A stretch of DNA of 64,000 bases from Tildeniella nuda ZEHNDER 1965/U140 (lineage in GTDB: Bacteria > Cyanobacteriota > Cyanobacteriia > Leptolyngbyales > Leptolyngbyaceae): NCBI GenBank assembly GCA_019358895.1, contig JAHHIG010000009.1:1-64000 (forward strand). The letters run 5' to 3'. Positions 10,130 to 18,279 of the stretch are shown here, piece by piece. The translations under genes were made by a program, and so were the position numbers. Below the pieces are notes generated by a model. That model was not told the DNA's origin. It saw only the letters and a program-made list of their open reading frames with translations, and did no database searches. Position 1 is the stretch's first letter; every line of letters begins with the position of its first letter.

Positions 10130-11575
10130 ATGCCGAGCGAGTCTTACCAACGCCTCTTGCCGCCAACGCTGCTGGAGGGTGTGCAGGCGCTGCATTTGGA
10201 GGCAACCCTTCAGGAGTTGCAGTGCTACAGCTTTCAGGTTGATCTGACCTGTCTGGGCGCGGAGTTGGCACAGGTCTTTGAGCGTCACCCGTTGTTGCCA
10301 GGGGCAGTGCTGGTGGAGCAGGGGCAATTTGTAGGAATGCTGTCTCGCCGTCGCTTGCTGGAGCATTTGATTCGTCCACATGGGACGGAGTTTTTTCTGA
10401 AGGAATCGTTGCAGGTGTTGTATAGCTACGCGCGCAGTGATTTGCTGGTGCTAGCAGGGACAACGCCGATCGTGGTGGCAGCACAGCAGGCATTACGACG
10501 ATCGCCTGAATTACAAGGTGAACCGATCGTGGTTCAAGTGGCTCCCCAGACCTATCATCTGCTGGACATTCACACCCTTAATATTGCCTATTGGCAGATT
10601 CGCGGCATTGAGACCCAGGTACGGTACGAACGCACTCAGGCACAACTGATCCAAACCGACAAGATGGCAAGTCTGGGGCGCTTGGTAGACGGCATCGCCC
10701 ACGAGATTCTCGATCCAGTGAGCTTTATTTGGGGAAATCTGAGTCACGTTTCTGCCTATAGTGACAGTCTTCTACAACTGTTAGGCGCTTACGAAGCGCA
10801 TTCAGGGAGTCTTCCTCACGAACTTGCGCGACTGCGAGAGGAGCTGGAAATCGATTATCTTCAGCAGGATTTACCCTGCACGATCGACAGTATTCGTACA
10901 GGCGCAGAGCGTCTCTCGAAGTTAGCTAGCAGCCTGCAAAACTTCTGCCACATTGATGAGGTTTATCCGAAGCCAGCCAACTTACATGAATTGATCGATG
11001 GCATTTTGCTGTTGCTCAAAAGTCGCCTCACCAGCGAAATTCGGGTGGTGAAGCACTACGGACACCTACCACCGGTGCTGTGCTTTGCGGGGCAGCTCCA
11101 CCAGGTTTTCATGAATATTTTGAGCCATGCTGTAGATGCCTTGATCGATCAAGCCGTGAGTCGGCAGCTAGAGCAAGACTTCAATGCTAGACAGCACCTG
11201 ATGTCTTCCATTGCTGAGCCGACGATCGTCATCACGACCGAAATTCGCACGACGATCGTGGGTGGTAAACCCTCTCGCTGGGTGGCAATTTGCATTGCGG
11301 ATAACGGTCCTGGTTTAGCATCTGAAGATTTAGCGCGCATTTTGGAGTCGTTTTCGGTGAAAAAGCGGGCAGAGAAAGAAACCAGCTTGGCTGTGAGCTA
11401 CCAGATTATTACAGCCAAGCATGGGGGTGAATTTAAGCTGCGATCGCACCATGCAGCCTCCGAAACGTCGCCGAAGGCTACTGATATCCTGTCGCGCAGT
11501 CTGCTTTCAGATGCACTGACCGAGCAGGATTTTGCCACTGGGACAGAATTTGCGCTCTTGCTGCCTCTGGTTTAA
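10130..11575 (+). CDS. Histidine-kinase-like protein with degenerate ATP-lid region
   Basis: From the ATG at 10130 this is a 481-residue soluble protein. The first 170 residues resemble a CBS-type accessory module (PGAVLVEQGQFVGMLSRRRLLEHL). A dimerisation/H box follows with the His in GIAHEILDPV. The ATPase has an N box in HQVFMNILSHAVDAL and a G1 box, ADNGPGL. Where an active kinase has a GTGLGL-type G2 motif, this protein has KETSLAVSYQIITAKHGG, so ATP binding may be weak or lost. The N box also has Ser-His where Asn-Ala is common. It is either a divergent kinase or a pseudokinase. A TTG at 10085 would add 15 residues. No response regulator is adjacent. Confidence 0.82.
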   Translation: MPSESYQRLLPPTLLEGVQALHLEATLQELQCYSFQVDLTCLGAELAQVFERHPLLPGAVLVEQGQFVGMLSRRRLLEHLIRPHGTEFFLKESLQVLYSYARSDLLVLAGTTPIVVAAQQALRRSPELQGEPIVVQVAPQTYHLLDIHTLNIAYWQIRGIETQVRYERTQAQLIQTDKMASLGRLVDGIAHEILDPVSFIWGNLSHVSAYSDSLLQLLGAYEAHSGSLPHELARLREELEIDYLQQDLPCTIDSIRTGAERLSKLASSLQNFCHIDEVYPKPANLHELIDGILLLLKSRLTSEIRVVKHYGHLPPVLCFAGQLHQVFMNILSHAVDALIDQAVSRQLEQDFNARQHLMSSIAEPTIVITTEIRTTIVGGKPSRWVAICIADNGPGLASEDLARILESFSVKKRAEKETSLAVSYQIITAKHGGEFKLRSHHAASETSPKATDILSRSLLSDALTEQDFATGTEFALLLPLV

Positions 11576-11696
11576 TTCATCAAGGCAAAATGGTAGCTTA
11601 AGATACTTTTTATTATCTTTATATATGCGTCGAATTTCTACGGAATAATACAGGTATGTGCAAACACATCCAAATATCCTTAAGTAGAGGCAACTC

Positions 11697-11891
11697 ATGC
11701 AAGAACTTCAAGGTACGGTTCCAATCTTTAAGACAGCCCAGGAACTCGATCGCGCTGTCCGGAACTATCAAGTCAGCGATTTGAAGGGATTTGAGCTGTT
11801 TCGCCAGTGGCTTGCAATTCGCAATGCTTCTCTAGCGCAACCTGGTGTTGAGTCAGCAAGCGATCGTGTTCCCGGTGATGATAGCTATTAA
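11697..11891 (+). CDS. Small hypothetical protein (64 aa)
   Basis: The ATG at 11697 opens a 64-residue soluble reading frame with protein-like composition (LDRAVRNYQVSDLKGFELF) and a weak purine stretch (AGAGG, with the ATG 7 bases after it). It is not recognised. It follows the kinase-like gene on the same strand by 121 bp. The hairpin cluster beginning at 11909 lies directly after its stop and could end its transcript. Confidence 0.45.
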   Translation: MQELQGTVPIFKTAQELDRAVRNYQVSDLKGFELFRQWLAIRNASLAQPGVESASDRVPGDDSY

Positions 11892-11908
11892 CAAGTGGAC
11901 TTACGCCA

Positions 11909-12082
11909 AGATCCCCGACTTCTACAAGAGCGCGGGCTTTGATGGCTAAGCTTCCATCAGAAGTCGGGGATCTAAACCCCTTGTACGTCAGTTCTAAACA
12001 AGTCAGAACTGACGCAAACCTCGGAGGTTTTAATCAGCATCAAGCGGGTCACCAAGGCAGTCGCTTAAACTCCGAGGGTTTG
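11909..12082. repeat. Cluster of three consecutive inverted repeats
   Basis: Arm pairs are 11909-11923 with 11959-11973 (15 bp perfect, AGATCCCCGACTTCT and its complement), 11986-11995 with 12005-12014 (10 bp, CGTCAGTTCT), and 12015-12026 with 12070-12082 (CAAACCTCGGAG, one bulge). The cluster fills the gap between two converging genes and may be a bidirectional terminator or a MITE-like insertion. A GATCCCCGACTTCT-type repeat is common between cyanobacterial genes. Confidence 0.75.
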
Positions 12083-12091
12083 GTTCCTGTA

Positions 12092-13057
12092 CTATCTAGC
12101 GCTCATTTCTAGCATCCGTTGAATGGGCTTGAGTGCTGCCTGTTGGGTTGCTTCGGGTAGCGTGATTTCGGGTGTCCGGTGCTTCATGCAGAGATAGAGT
12201 TTTTCTAATGTATTCAAGCGCATGTGTGGGCACTCGTTACAGGCGCAGTTATTCAGCGGAGGAGCGGGAATAAACTGCTTGTGAGGAGCCACTTTTGCCA
12301 TTTGGTGAATGATGCCAGCTTCCGTTGCCACAATGAAGCGTTGGCTGGAACTTTGCTGAATGTAGTTGAGTAGAGCAGTTGTAGAGCCGATGTAGCTGGC
12401 ATGTCGCAAGACAGCAGGTTCGCATTCGGGATGAGCGATCGTCTCCGCTTGTGGATGCTGAATCTGTAACTGCACCATCTTTTTTTCCGAAAAGGTTTCA
12501 TGCACCATGCAGCTTCCCTGCCACAGCACCATGTCACGTCCGGTTTGTGCCATCACATACTTGCCCAGGTTGCGATCGGGTGCGAAGATAATTGGTCGAT
12601 CGGCAGGAATTTGATTCACGAGCTTGACTGCATTCGCGCTGGTGCAAATGATATCGCTCATCGCTTTGATGTCAGCCGTGCAGTTTATGTAAGAAATTAC
12701 CAAATGATCGGGGTGTTTTGCTTTGAACGCAGCAAACGCATCGGGCGGGCAGCTATCTGCCAGAGAACAGCCTGCATCTAAATCCGGCAGCAGCACCAGC
12801 TTGTTTGGGTTGAGAATTTTTGCTGTTTCTGCCATGAAATGCACTCCAGCAAAGACAATCACATCAGCATCAGTTTTCGCTGCCTCTTGCGACAAGCCAA
12901 GTGAATCACCCAGATAGTCGGCAATGTCTTGAATATCAGCATCTTGATAGTAGTGCGCCAGGATGACAGCGTTGAGTTCCCGCTTCAGATCCGCGATCGC
13001 TCCAAACAAATCGCTCGGCAGTTCAGTCTTGGGAGGAAGAAGAGTACTTGTAAACAC
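12092..13057 (-). CDS. nadA: Quinolinate synthase A
   Basis: NadA is the [4Fe-4S] enzyme that condenses iminoaspartate with dihydroxyacetone phosphate to quinolinate in NAD synthesis. Family motifs are [22 protein letters not shown], quoted here as AHYYQ and GDSLGLS, then [42 protein letters not shown] and [18 protein letters not shown]. These contain the cluster cysteines. I place the start at the GTG at 13057 because the protein then begins [13 protein letters not shown], as in other cyanobacterial NadA (322 residues). The frame stays open to a TTG at 13144, which would add 29 residues not typical of the family. No ATG is available near either point. Nothing suggests nadB or nadC nearby. 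Confidence 0.95.
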   Translation of the reverse strand: MFTSTLLPPKTELPSDLFGAIADLKRELNAVILAHYYQDADIQDIADYLGDSLGLSQEAAKTDADVIVFAGVHFMAETAKILNPNKLVLLPDLDAGCSLADSCPPDAFAAFKAKHPDHLVISYINCTADIKAMSDIICTSANAVKLVNQIPADRPIIFAPDRNLGKYVMAQTGRDMVLWQGSCMVHETFSEKKMVQLQIQHPQAETIAHPECEPAVLRHASYIGSTTALLNYIQQSSSQRFIVATEAGIIHQMAKVAPHKQFIPAPPLNNCACNECPHMRLNTLEKLYLCMKHRTPEITLPEATQQAALKPIQRMLEMSAR

Positions 13058-13181
13058 AGCAGCAACCAGTGAGCGTGCAATCAACTCCTTAATTATAGTT
13101 TTATCTACCAAAATCGGCAAATGTCTTCTGTGTTTTCTCACCAAAACAGGTTGTTAAGAGGTAGAGGGAGAAGTTTTGAGT

Positions 13182-13216
13182 TTTAGCCTTTAGCCTTTAG
13201 CCTTTAGCCTTTAGCC
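13182..13216. repeat. Heptamer tandem repeat TTTAGCC x5
   Basis: Five perfect copies of TTTAGCC run from 13182 to 13216, followed by a sixth, altered copy. The stop codon of the Rieske gene (13211-13213) lies inside the array. Such heptamer arrays are a cyanobacterial hallmark. Confidence 0.92.
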
Positions 13217-14218
13217 TTTGCCCAACTCCTGACGCTCTTTAAGCAAAGCCGCCAGTTTCCGTCGCATGACAATTCCTGGTTTATCTGTTGCCATGTGCTG
13301 TTCTACGCTGATGCTCAAAGGTACGTCGTAGTCCGTGCCTTCTAAAATGACGCGATCTTCAAGGGTGACGGCACGATCGAATGCCACTATACTCTCAGCC
13401 GTTACAACCTCTTCGGTATCGTTTCGTAAGCAGAATTGGACGATTTGGGAGGAGCGATCGTCGATTGGTGTCGCAGCCGTAAAAATCAGATGCACTAAAC
13501 CATTAGGATAAGTAATCTTAAGCGTGCGGATAAACGGCATAAACCAGGTGCCTTCGCTAATTCGCACGGTTCTGCCTGTTTCCATCTGCAAGTTTTGCTT
13601 TTGTACCTCACTGTTGAACACAGGCAGCACATAGCGCATTCGCAGCCCAAACTTGGTTTCTTCAAAGTCATCAGGCTGTGGTGGAACGGGTTCCTGCTCT
13701 ACGCCGAACGTCTTGGCGTGAACGAAGTGCGGATGGGCATTATCGAACGAGTTTTCCATCAGGCGCAGTCCCGCACAGTGCCACGTTTCGTAGAATTCGG
13801 GAATCTGGCGGAACTGAGGATCGGCTGCTTCCGGCAGGTCAGGAATGTCCGTAAGCGGCTCACCCAGGCAAACCCACACGTACCCGTAGCGTTCCTGACA
13901 GCGATACGCATTGACTCGATACGCTTTGGGAATCGCTCCATTGGTAAGCTGCGGTACGTTAATGCAGATTCCTTCTGCACTGAAAGACCAGCCGTGATAC
14001 GGGCAGCGAATGGCACCATCAACCACTGCACCCTTGGATAACTTTGCAGAACGGTGACAGCAGCGATCGCGCACAGCCGCTGGGTTTCCAGCGTGATCCA
14101 ACCACACTGCCAGGTTTTCACCTAAGAGTTGAAACGGCTGTGGACCCGCTACTAGCTGGGCGATAGGCATAACAGGATACCAAAAACACTTGAGAATAGG
14201 CTGTTGCGTGACAAGCAT
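13211..14218 (-). CDS. Rieske-type non-haem iron oxygenase
   Basis: The 335-residue protein has an N-terminal Rieske [2Fe-2S] domain with ligands in CCHRSAKL and CPYHGWSF. The C-terminal catalytic domain has the mononuclear iron motif NSFDNAHPHFVH. This architecture belongs to the PaO/chlorophyllide oxygenase and vanillate demethylase-like group of ring-hydroxylating oxygenases, which need a separate reductase. The C-terminal CxxC motif of pheophorbide a oxygenase is missing, so chlorophyll breakdown is not supported, and the substrate is unknown. The ATG at 14218 fits. It is 154 bp upstream of nadA on the same strand. Its stop codon is formed by a TTTAGCC heptamer array. Confidence 0.88.
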   Translation of the reverse strand: MLVTQQPILKCFWYPVMPIAQLVAGPQPFQLLGENLAVWLDHAGNPAAVRDRCCHRSAKLSKGAVVDGAIRCPYHGWSFSAEGICINVPQLTNGAIPKAYRVNAYRCQERYGYVWVCLGEPLTDIPDLPEAADPQFRQIPEFYETWHCAGLRLMENSFDNAHPHFVHAKTFGVEQEPVPPQPDDFEETKFGLRMRYVLPVFNSEVQKQNLQMETGRTVRISEGTWFMPFIRTLKITYPNGLVHLIFTAATPIDDRSSQIVQFCLRNDTEEVVTAESIVAFDRAVTLEDRVILEGTDYDVPLSISVEQHMATDKPGIVMRRKLAALLKERQELGKG

Positions 14219-14603
14219 GGGGAGCTAATGGCAGATGGGCACAACTAAGAAGTTTGTAAGCAAGTGCTGAGGGCAGAGCTTGTTGAAACCGCTGGCGAAG
14301 CACTGACAGAATTTTTGCGTAGCTACAGTGCGATCGCTGTAGCACTAGACACGCTCTGGTGGAGCGATCGTTGCCACAGACAGAGATTCACAACCTTCTG
14401 CTCAAAGTCATCCTTTTGGCTCGTATAGCTCACTTCTCCAGGTAGAGTGGCTTTGCTTCAGCAAAAGACTAATTTGGTTAAAGCTAATGGAAAGTGAACA
14501 AAAAGTTGGGTGCCGATTGACCGTTAGACTTCGTTTTCCTGAGTCTTTAACAAGTTTTGTTCACGCTAAAAATGTCCTTTTAAGATGAGTTCAACGAAAG
14601 AAA
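14219..14603. other. Divergent intergenic region
   Basis: This 385-bp gap separates the minus-strand Rieske gene from the plus-strand gene at 14604 and must contain both promoters. No confident promoter, operator or RNA element was seen. Confidence 0.5.
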
Positions 14604-15062
14604 ATGTCAAACTTTAATCCTGATCCCGTAGATCCCAACCGCGTTAAAGCCAGCCGTGATGTTGCACAAGACAACCAGGCAATTCGTGAGCAGAACATCA
14701 CGATGCGAGAGCAAAACCGCGCCATTCGTGAAAACGATAGTGCTGCTACAGGCTTGATGCTCGGCGTTTTGATGTTAGGGCTTGCTGCATTAGGTTTCGG
14801 TACGTACTTCCTGACACAACGCCCTACACCTGTGCAAACGCGCATCATTGAACGAGAGAAAACAACCGTACCCGCGTCACCGTCTACCGTTCCCAATGTC
14901 GCTCCCGATGTGAACGTCACAGTGCCGAACCCTGCGCCACCAAATGTAAATATTGTGGTTCCTGAGCCTGCGCCTAGCGTAGCGCCGCCAGTAGCACCCT
15001 CAGTAGCGCCAACATCTGCCCCTTCTGACGTTTCACCGCAAACCGCTCCCGCTAACCCATAA
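14604..15062 (+). CDS. Single-pass membrane protein with Pro-rich tail
   Basis: The 152-residue protein has a charged, glutamine-rich N-terminal helix (about 15-45, REQNITMREQNRAIREN), one membrane segment (about 48-70, GLMLGVLMLGLAALGFG) and a long Pro/Ala/Val tail (PAPSVAPPVAPSVAP) after it. The predicted arrangement is a cytoplasmic coiled coil and a periplasmic proline-rich arm. No catalytic domain is visible. It lies 3 bp upstream of the following frame, so it is probably co-transcribed with the DUF1574 gene. Confidence 0.75.
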   Translation: MSNFNPDPVDPNRVKASRDVAQDNQAIREQNITMREQNRAIRENDSAATGLMLGVLMLGLAALGFGTYFLTQRPTPVQTRIIEREKTTVPASPSTVPNVAPDVNVTVPNPAPPNVNIVVPEPAPSVAPPVAPSVAPTSAPSDVSPQTAPANP

Positions 15063-15065
15063 ATT

Positions 15066-15335
15066 GTGAGCGACCGAAACAGTTTTGCGGTCTACTCTGG
15101 GGCTTCATCTGCAATTTTTAAAGCTGTTGACCATCTCGTCTCGCGGGGTGGTCAATTTTTTGCACCCAAGATTGCGAACGACTGGATTGGCTATGCTACT
15201 CTTTCGTCATTAGTTGTTTTTCCCATGATTGTGTATGGGATGGCTCAAGAAATTACCGTTCCTGCTTCTATACCTGCCGCTGTCAAGCAGTGTTTGTGCT
15301 GCGATCGCAACCGAGATCGCGATCGCAGCACCTGA
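15066..15335 (+). pseudogene. N-terminal part of the DUF1574 gene, or overlapping small membrane protein
   Basis: A GTG at 15066, 3 bp after the previous stop, opens an 89-codon frame. Its first 55 residues look real: a conserved-type start and then the membrane segment YATLSSLVVFPMIVYGM. Its last 30 residues are the translation of overlapping HIP1 sites (CDRNRDRDRST) and do not look protein-like. At that point the downstream frame, one base over, becomes convincingly coding. The simplest reading is a single gene from 15066 to 16455 broken by a frameshift near 15230-15240. A 100-bp overlap of two genes is the alternative. Confidence 0.5.
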
Positions 15336-16455
15336 TCGGGAGCATTGCCACCCAGCTCAATCTATAGCGAGAAACACGCTACCTGATTTCAATGCCACAG
15401 CGATACCGCGCCCGCTGACTGCCGCTACCCTTAGCTTTAATAGTGAGCAATTTGATCGGCAGCTACAGCGTTATCTTCGTTTTGTGGCGCAAGCAGGACC
15501 GCCAGATATCCTCATTGTTGGCAGTTCACGAGCGTTACAGGGTATTGACCCGATCGTCCTGCAACAGACCCTCAGCAGCCGAGGCTATTCAAAACTACGT
15601 ATTTTTAACGTTGGGATCAATGGCGCTACGGCGCAGTTAGTTGACTTACTTTTGCGTCAGATCCTCACACTTAACCAGTTACCACGCTTGATTGTCTGGG
15701 GTGACGGTGCCAGAGCGTTTAATAGCGGTCGGATCGACATTACGTATAACCGTGCGATCGCCTCTCAAGGCTATCAACTGCTAGGTTTTGGCATTCGTCC
15801 AACGTTGCTCACAGAGTCATTGCCAATGGTGCAACCCTGCGCGGCATTCTCACTCAAACTGTCTGCTTACAAATCTACTCACCAACCAAAGTCTTTTAAT
15901 GTTGTGCCATTGCTTGATCCAGCGTTGAGACAGCCCCAACTGTGTTGGGCAGCGCTCAAAATGCTACTTGCGCCTGAGCCATTAGCGAAGCCAGAGACTC
16001 TACCGTCTGCTGAACTTCAGGACACAACAGGTTTTCAGTCGGTATCAGACCAATTCAAGCCGAACCAGTATTTTCAACGGTACCCTCAAGTTCGAGGCAA
16101 ATATGATGCTGATTACCGCGACTTTACTCTTGAGGGGAAGCAAACAGAGGCGTTCGCTAACGTTGTGAAATTTGCGAAGACGCGACAGATTCCGGTCGTC
16201 TTTGTGAATCTGCCCCTCACGCAAATCTACTTAGACGAAACGCGTACAGTGAATGAAACGCAATTTCGGGTCTATCTACAGCGCTTCGCTCGATCGCACG
16301 CGCTGAGCGTACATGACCTTAGCCAACGCTGGCTCAACCAAAACGATTACTTTACAGACCCCAGCCACCTAAATCGCTTTGGCGCAGCGGCAGTCGCTAC
16401 CGAACTGGGCAAAGCGCTAGTTCTTCCTAGAATGCGCCCTCTCTGGCTCAAGTGA
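15235..16455 (+). CDS. DUF1574 / SGNH-like exported protein
   Basis: The product has 406 residues from the ATG at 15235. The N-terminus, KKLPFLLLYLPLSSSVCAA, is a signal peptide or membrane anchor. The main domain carries the DUF1574 block VGSSRALQGIDP and then NVGINGATAQLVDLLLRQIL, LIVWGDGARAFNSGR and a late DPSHLNRFGA. The last resembles the Asp-x-x-His block of SGNH hydrolases. Some SGNH proteins of this sort modify cell-surface polysaccharides, but no activity is proven for DUF1574. It precedes a priming sugar transferase by about 200 bp. The gene may be the larger part of a frameshifted frame starting at 15066. Confidence 0.78.
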   Translation: MGWLKKLPFLLLYLPLSSSVCAAIATEIAIAAPDREHCHPAQSIARNTLPDFNATAIPRPLTAATLSFNSEQFDRQLQRYLRFVAQAGPPDILIVGSSRALQGIDPIVLQQTLSSRGYSKLRIFNVGINGATAQLVDLLLRQILTLNQLPRLIVWGDGARAFNSGRIDITYNRAIASQGYQLLGFGIRPTLLTESLPMVQPCAAFSLKLSAYKSTHQPKSFNVVPLLDPALRQPQLCWAALKMLLAPEPLAKPETLPSAELQDTTGFQSVSDQFKPNQYFQRYPQVRGKYDADYRDFTLEGKQTEAFANVVKFAKTRQIPVVFVNLPLTQIYLDETRTVNETQFRVYLQRFARSHALSVHDLSQRWLNQNDYFTDPSHLNRFGAAAVATELGKALVLPRMRPLWLK

Positions 16456-16652
16456 CGTGTTTTCTACGTAAAAGCTCTGAATATGAGTGCGGATTACGTT
16501 CAAATTGCAAAGAGAAAAATGTTGTAACTTTATAGTATTCGGCAGTAGTTATAAAGATTGAGCAAACGTGTTGGAATAGGCTGTGCAATGCCGTGTGGGA
16601 TTACGTATGTTTGTGGAAGGCAAAGTGAACCCTAGTAAAGCCAACTACGAAC

Positions 16653-17369
16653 GTGATTACTACTTCTGACATCCCAACTGCTCTCCATATCGCCTTGGCT
16701 GAGCGCGCTAAAAAAGCGGGTCAGGCTACCAACGTTCCTCCTCAGGAAGATACTCGTACCGTTCACCCGTCTGTTACCAGTAAAGCCAAACGATGCATCG
16801 ACATCGTTGGTGCTCTGGTCGGGCTGTCGATTACGGCTATGGTGGCAATTCCAGTGGCGATCGCCGTTCGCTTTGATAACCCCGGTCCAATTTTTTACAG
16901 CCAAATTCGCTGTGGACTGAAAGGAAAAACCTTCCGCATCTGGAAGTTTCGGTCAATGGTGATGGATGCTGACAAACTGAAGCATCTCGTCAACAACGAA
17001 GCAAAAGGTGGCATCTTCAAGAACAAGAACGATCCTCGCATCACGCGGGTAGGTCGTTTCCTTCGCCGTACCAGCCTTGATGAGCTGCCTCAATTCTGGA
17101 ATGTACTGATGGGAGAAATGAGCCTGGTTGGTACTCGTCCACCGACAGTCGATGAAGTCATTCGTTACCAAAAGCATCACTGGGAGCGTCTCAACGTCAA
17201 GCCTGGTATTACGGGTGAGTGGCAGGCAAACGGACGATCGACCGTCATTGACTTTGAGGACATCGTTAAAATGGATGTCGAGTACCAGCGCAAGTGGTCG
17301 ACCACCTACGATTTGTATCTGATTGCCAAAACAATCCTCGTCGTACTCGATAAAAAGGGTGCGTGTTAG
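16653..17369 (+). CDS. Undecaprenyl-phosphate priming sugar transferase (WcaJ/PssY type)
   Basis: The 238-residue protein of the bacterial sugar transferase family starts lipid-linked exopolysaccharide by moving a sugar phosphate from a nucleotide sugar to undecaprenyl phosphate. Visible motifs are KRCIDIVGALVGLSI leading into the single re-entrant membrane helix (about 48-75), FRIWKFRSM, TRVGRFLRRTSLDELPQFWNVL and the end segment VKPGITGEWQ. The protein lacks the four N-terminal membrane helices of long WcaJ-like enzymes, so it is the short monotopic type. Translation starts at a GTG (16653). A clear terminator follows at 17539-17571. The adjacent DUF1574 gene suggests a shared surface-polysaccharide role. 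Confidence 0.93.
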   Translation: MITTSDIPTALHIALAERAKKAGQATNVPPQEDTRTVHPSVTSKAKRCIDIVGALVGLSITAMVAIPVAIAVRFDNPGPIFYSQIRCGLKGKTFRIWKFRSMVMDADKLKHLVNNEAKGGIFKNKNDPRITRVGRFLRRTSLDELPQFWNVLMGEMSLVGTRPPTVDEVIRYQKHHWERLNVKPGITGEWQANGRSTVIDFEDIVKMDVEYQRKWSTTYDLYLIAKTILVVLDKKGAC

Positions 17370-17538
17370 AGAGCGCAAGACTGGCTAGAGCACTCAATGG
17401 CTCAGTCGATACGGTATCCATTGTCAGGCTATGCTACTGCCACGTCTTCACAGCACGGTTATGCGTTTGGGGTATCTATTAGGTTATTCAACTGCCATTT
17501 CTCTTGAAAAGTAATTTCTCCTGAGAACATAGAACATT

Positions 17539-17571
17539 GGGACAGTCTCTAAAAGGCTGTCCTATTTTTTT
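17539..17571 (+). terminator. Rho-independent terminator
   Basis: GGACAG (17540-17545) pairs with CTGTCC (17557-17562), and a run of seven T ends at 17571. It lies downstream of the sugar transferase gene and 49 bp before pgsA. Confidence 0.85.
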
Positions 17572-17619
17572 AGGCGCTGCGGTTTAAACTGTGGACTGAG
17601 AGTTAAAGCTTGAGTCAAC

Positions 17620-18171
17620 ATGAATTTGCCAACCTGGATTACAGCCTCTCGTTTGCTGGCAGTCCCTCTGATACTTTACGGTTTACACGCTCCAACGACG
17701 ATGCAGCGCTGGATTGTGTTGGTTGTATTTTTAGCCGCCGCAGGCACCGATTGGTTAGACGGCTACCTGGCTCGTAAGCTCAACCAGGTAACAGAACTGG
17801 GCAAATTCCTCGATCCATTGGTGGATAAGCTTTTGGTGTTAGCACCGCTGGTCGCGCTGGTAGAACTGGATCAGGTGCCTGCCTGGGGTGTGTTTTTGAT
17901 TCTGGCACGGGAGTTGACGATCGCAGGTTGGCGAGTCAATCCCAGCCTTCAGGGCAGTACGGCAATCCAGGGCGCAAATCTGTGGGGCAAACTGAAAACG
18001 GTGAGCCAAATTGCGGCGATCGCTCTTCTGATCGCGCCACTTGGTGGAAGTTGGCAGCAGGTTGCGATCGTTGCCTTCTGGATAGCCGTGACGCTGACCT
18101 GGCTTTCAGGTGCGATCTACCTGTTGCCCCCAAGACATCAGCCGGAATCAGACAATGCTCCATCGGCGTGA
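17620..18171 (+). CDS. pgsA: CDP-diacylglycerol-glycerol-3-phosphate 3-phosphatidyltransferase
   Basis: This 183-residue integral membrane enzyme makes phosphatidylglycerol phosphate, the precursor of the PG required in thylakoids. The CDP-alcohol phosphotransferase signature D-x2-D-G-x2-A-R-x8-G-x3-D-x3-D is complete at about residues 45-67 (DWLDGYLARKLNQ then GKFLDPLVDK). Hydrophobic segments before and after it match the family. The ATG at 17620 begins MNLPTWITASRLLAVPLIL, the usual PgsA start. It lies directly behind a terminator, so it has its own promoter. Confidence 0.95.
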   Translation: MNLPTWITASRLLAVPLILYGLHAPTTMQRWIVLVVFLAAAGTDWLDGYLARKLNQVTELGKFLDPLVDKLLVLAPLVALVELDQVPAWGVFLILARELTIAGWRVNPSLQGSTAIQGANLWGKLKTVSQIAAIALLIAPLGGSWQQVAIVAFWIAVTLTWLSGAIYLLPPRHQPESDNAPSA

Positions 18172-18182
18172 ATAGCGCACAA

Positions 18183-18261
18183 AGGATGTTTGAAAATCTA
18201 GACGGGCGATTTGGCAGGAGCAAAGTCACCACCAAGCCTTTCTAGACTGCTCAAACATCCT
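18183..18261. repeat. Inverted-repeat element between convergent genes
   Basis: AGGATGTTTGA (18183-18193) faces TCAAACATCCT (18251-18261) with perfect pairing, and an inner TCTAGA pair continues it. The 79-bp element sits between the converging pgsA and nucleoside-hydrolase-like genes, so it may act as a bidirectional terminator. Its ends resemble the GAGGATGTTT ends of the element at 52250-52422. Confidence 0.7.
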
Positions 18262-18279
18262 CTCAACCAAGGCTCATTC

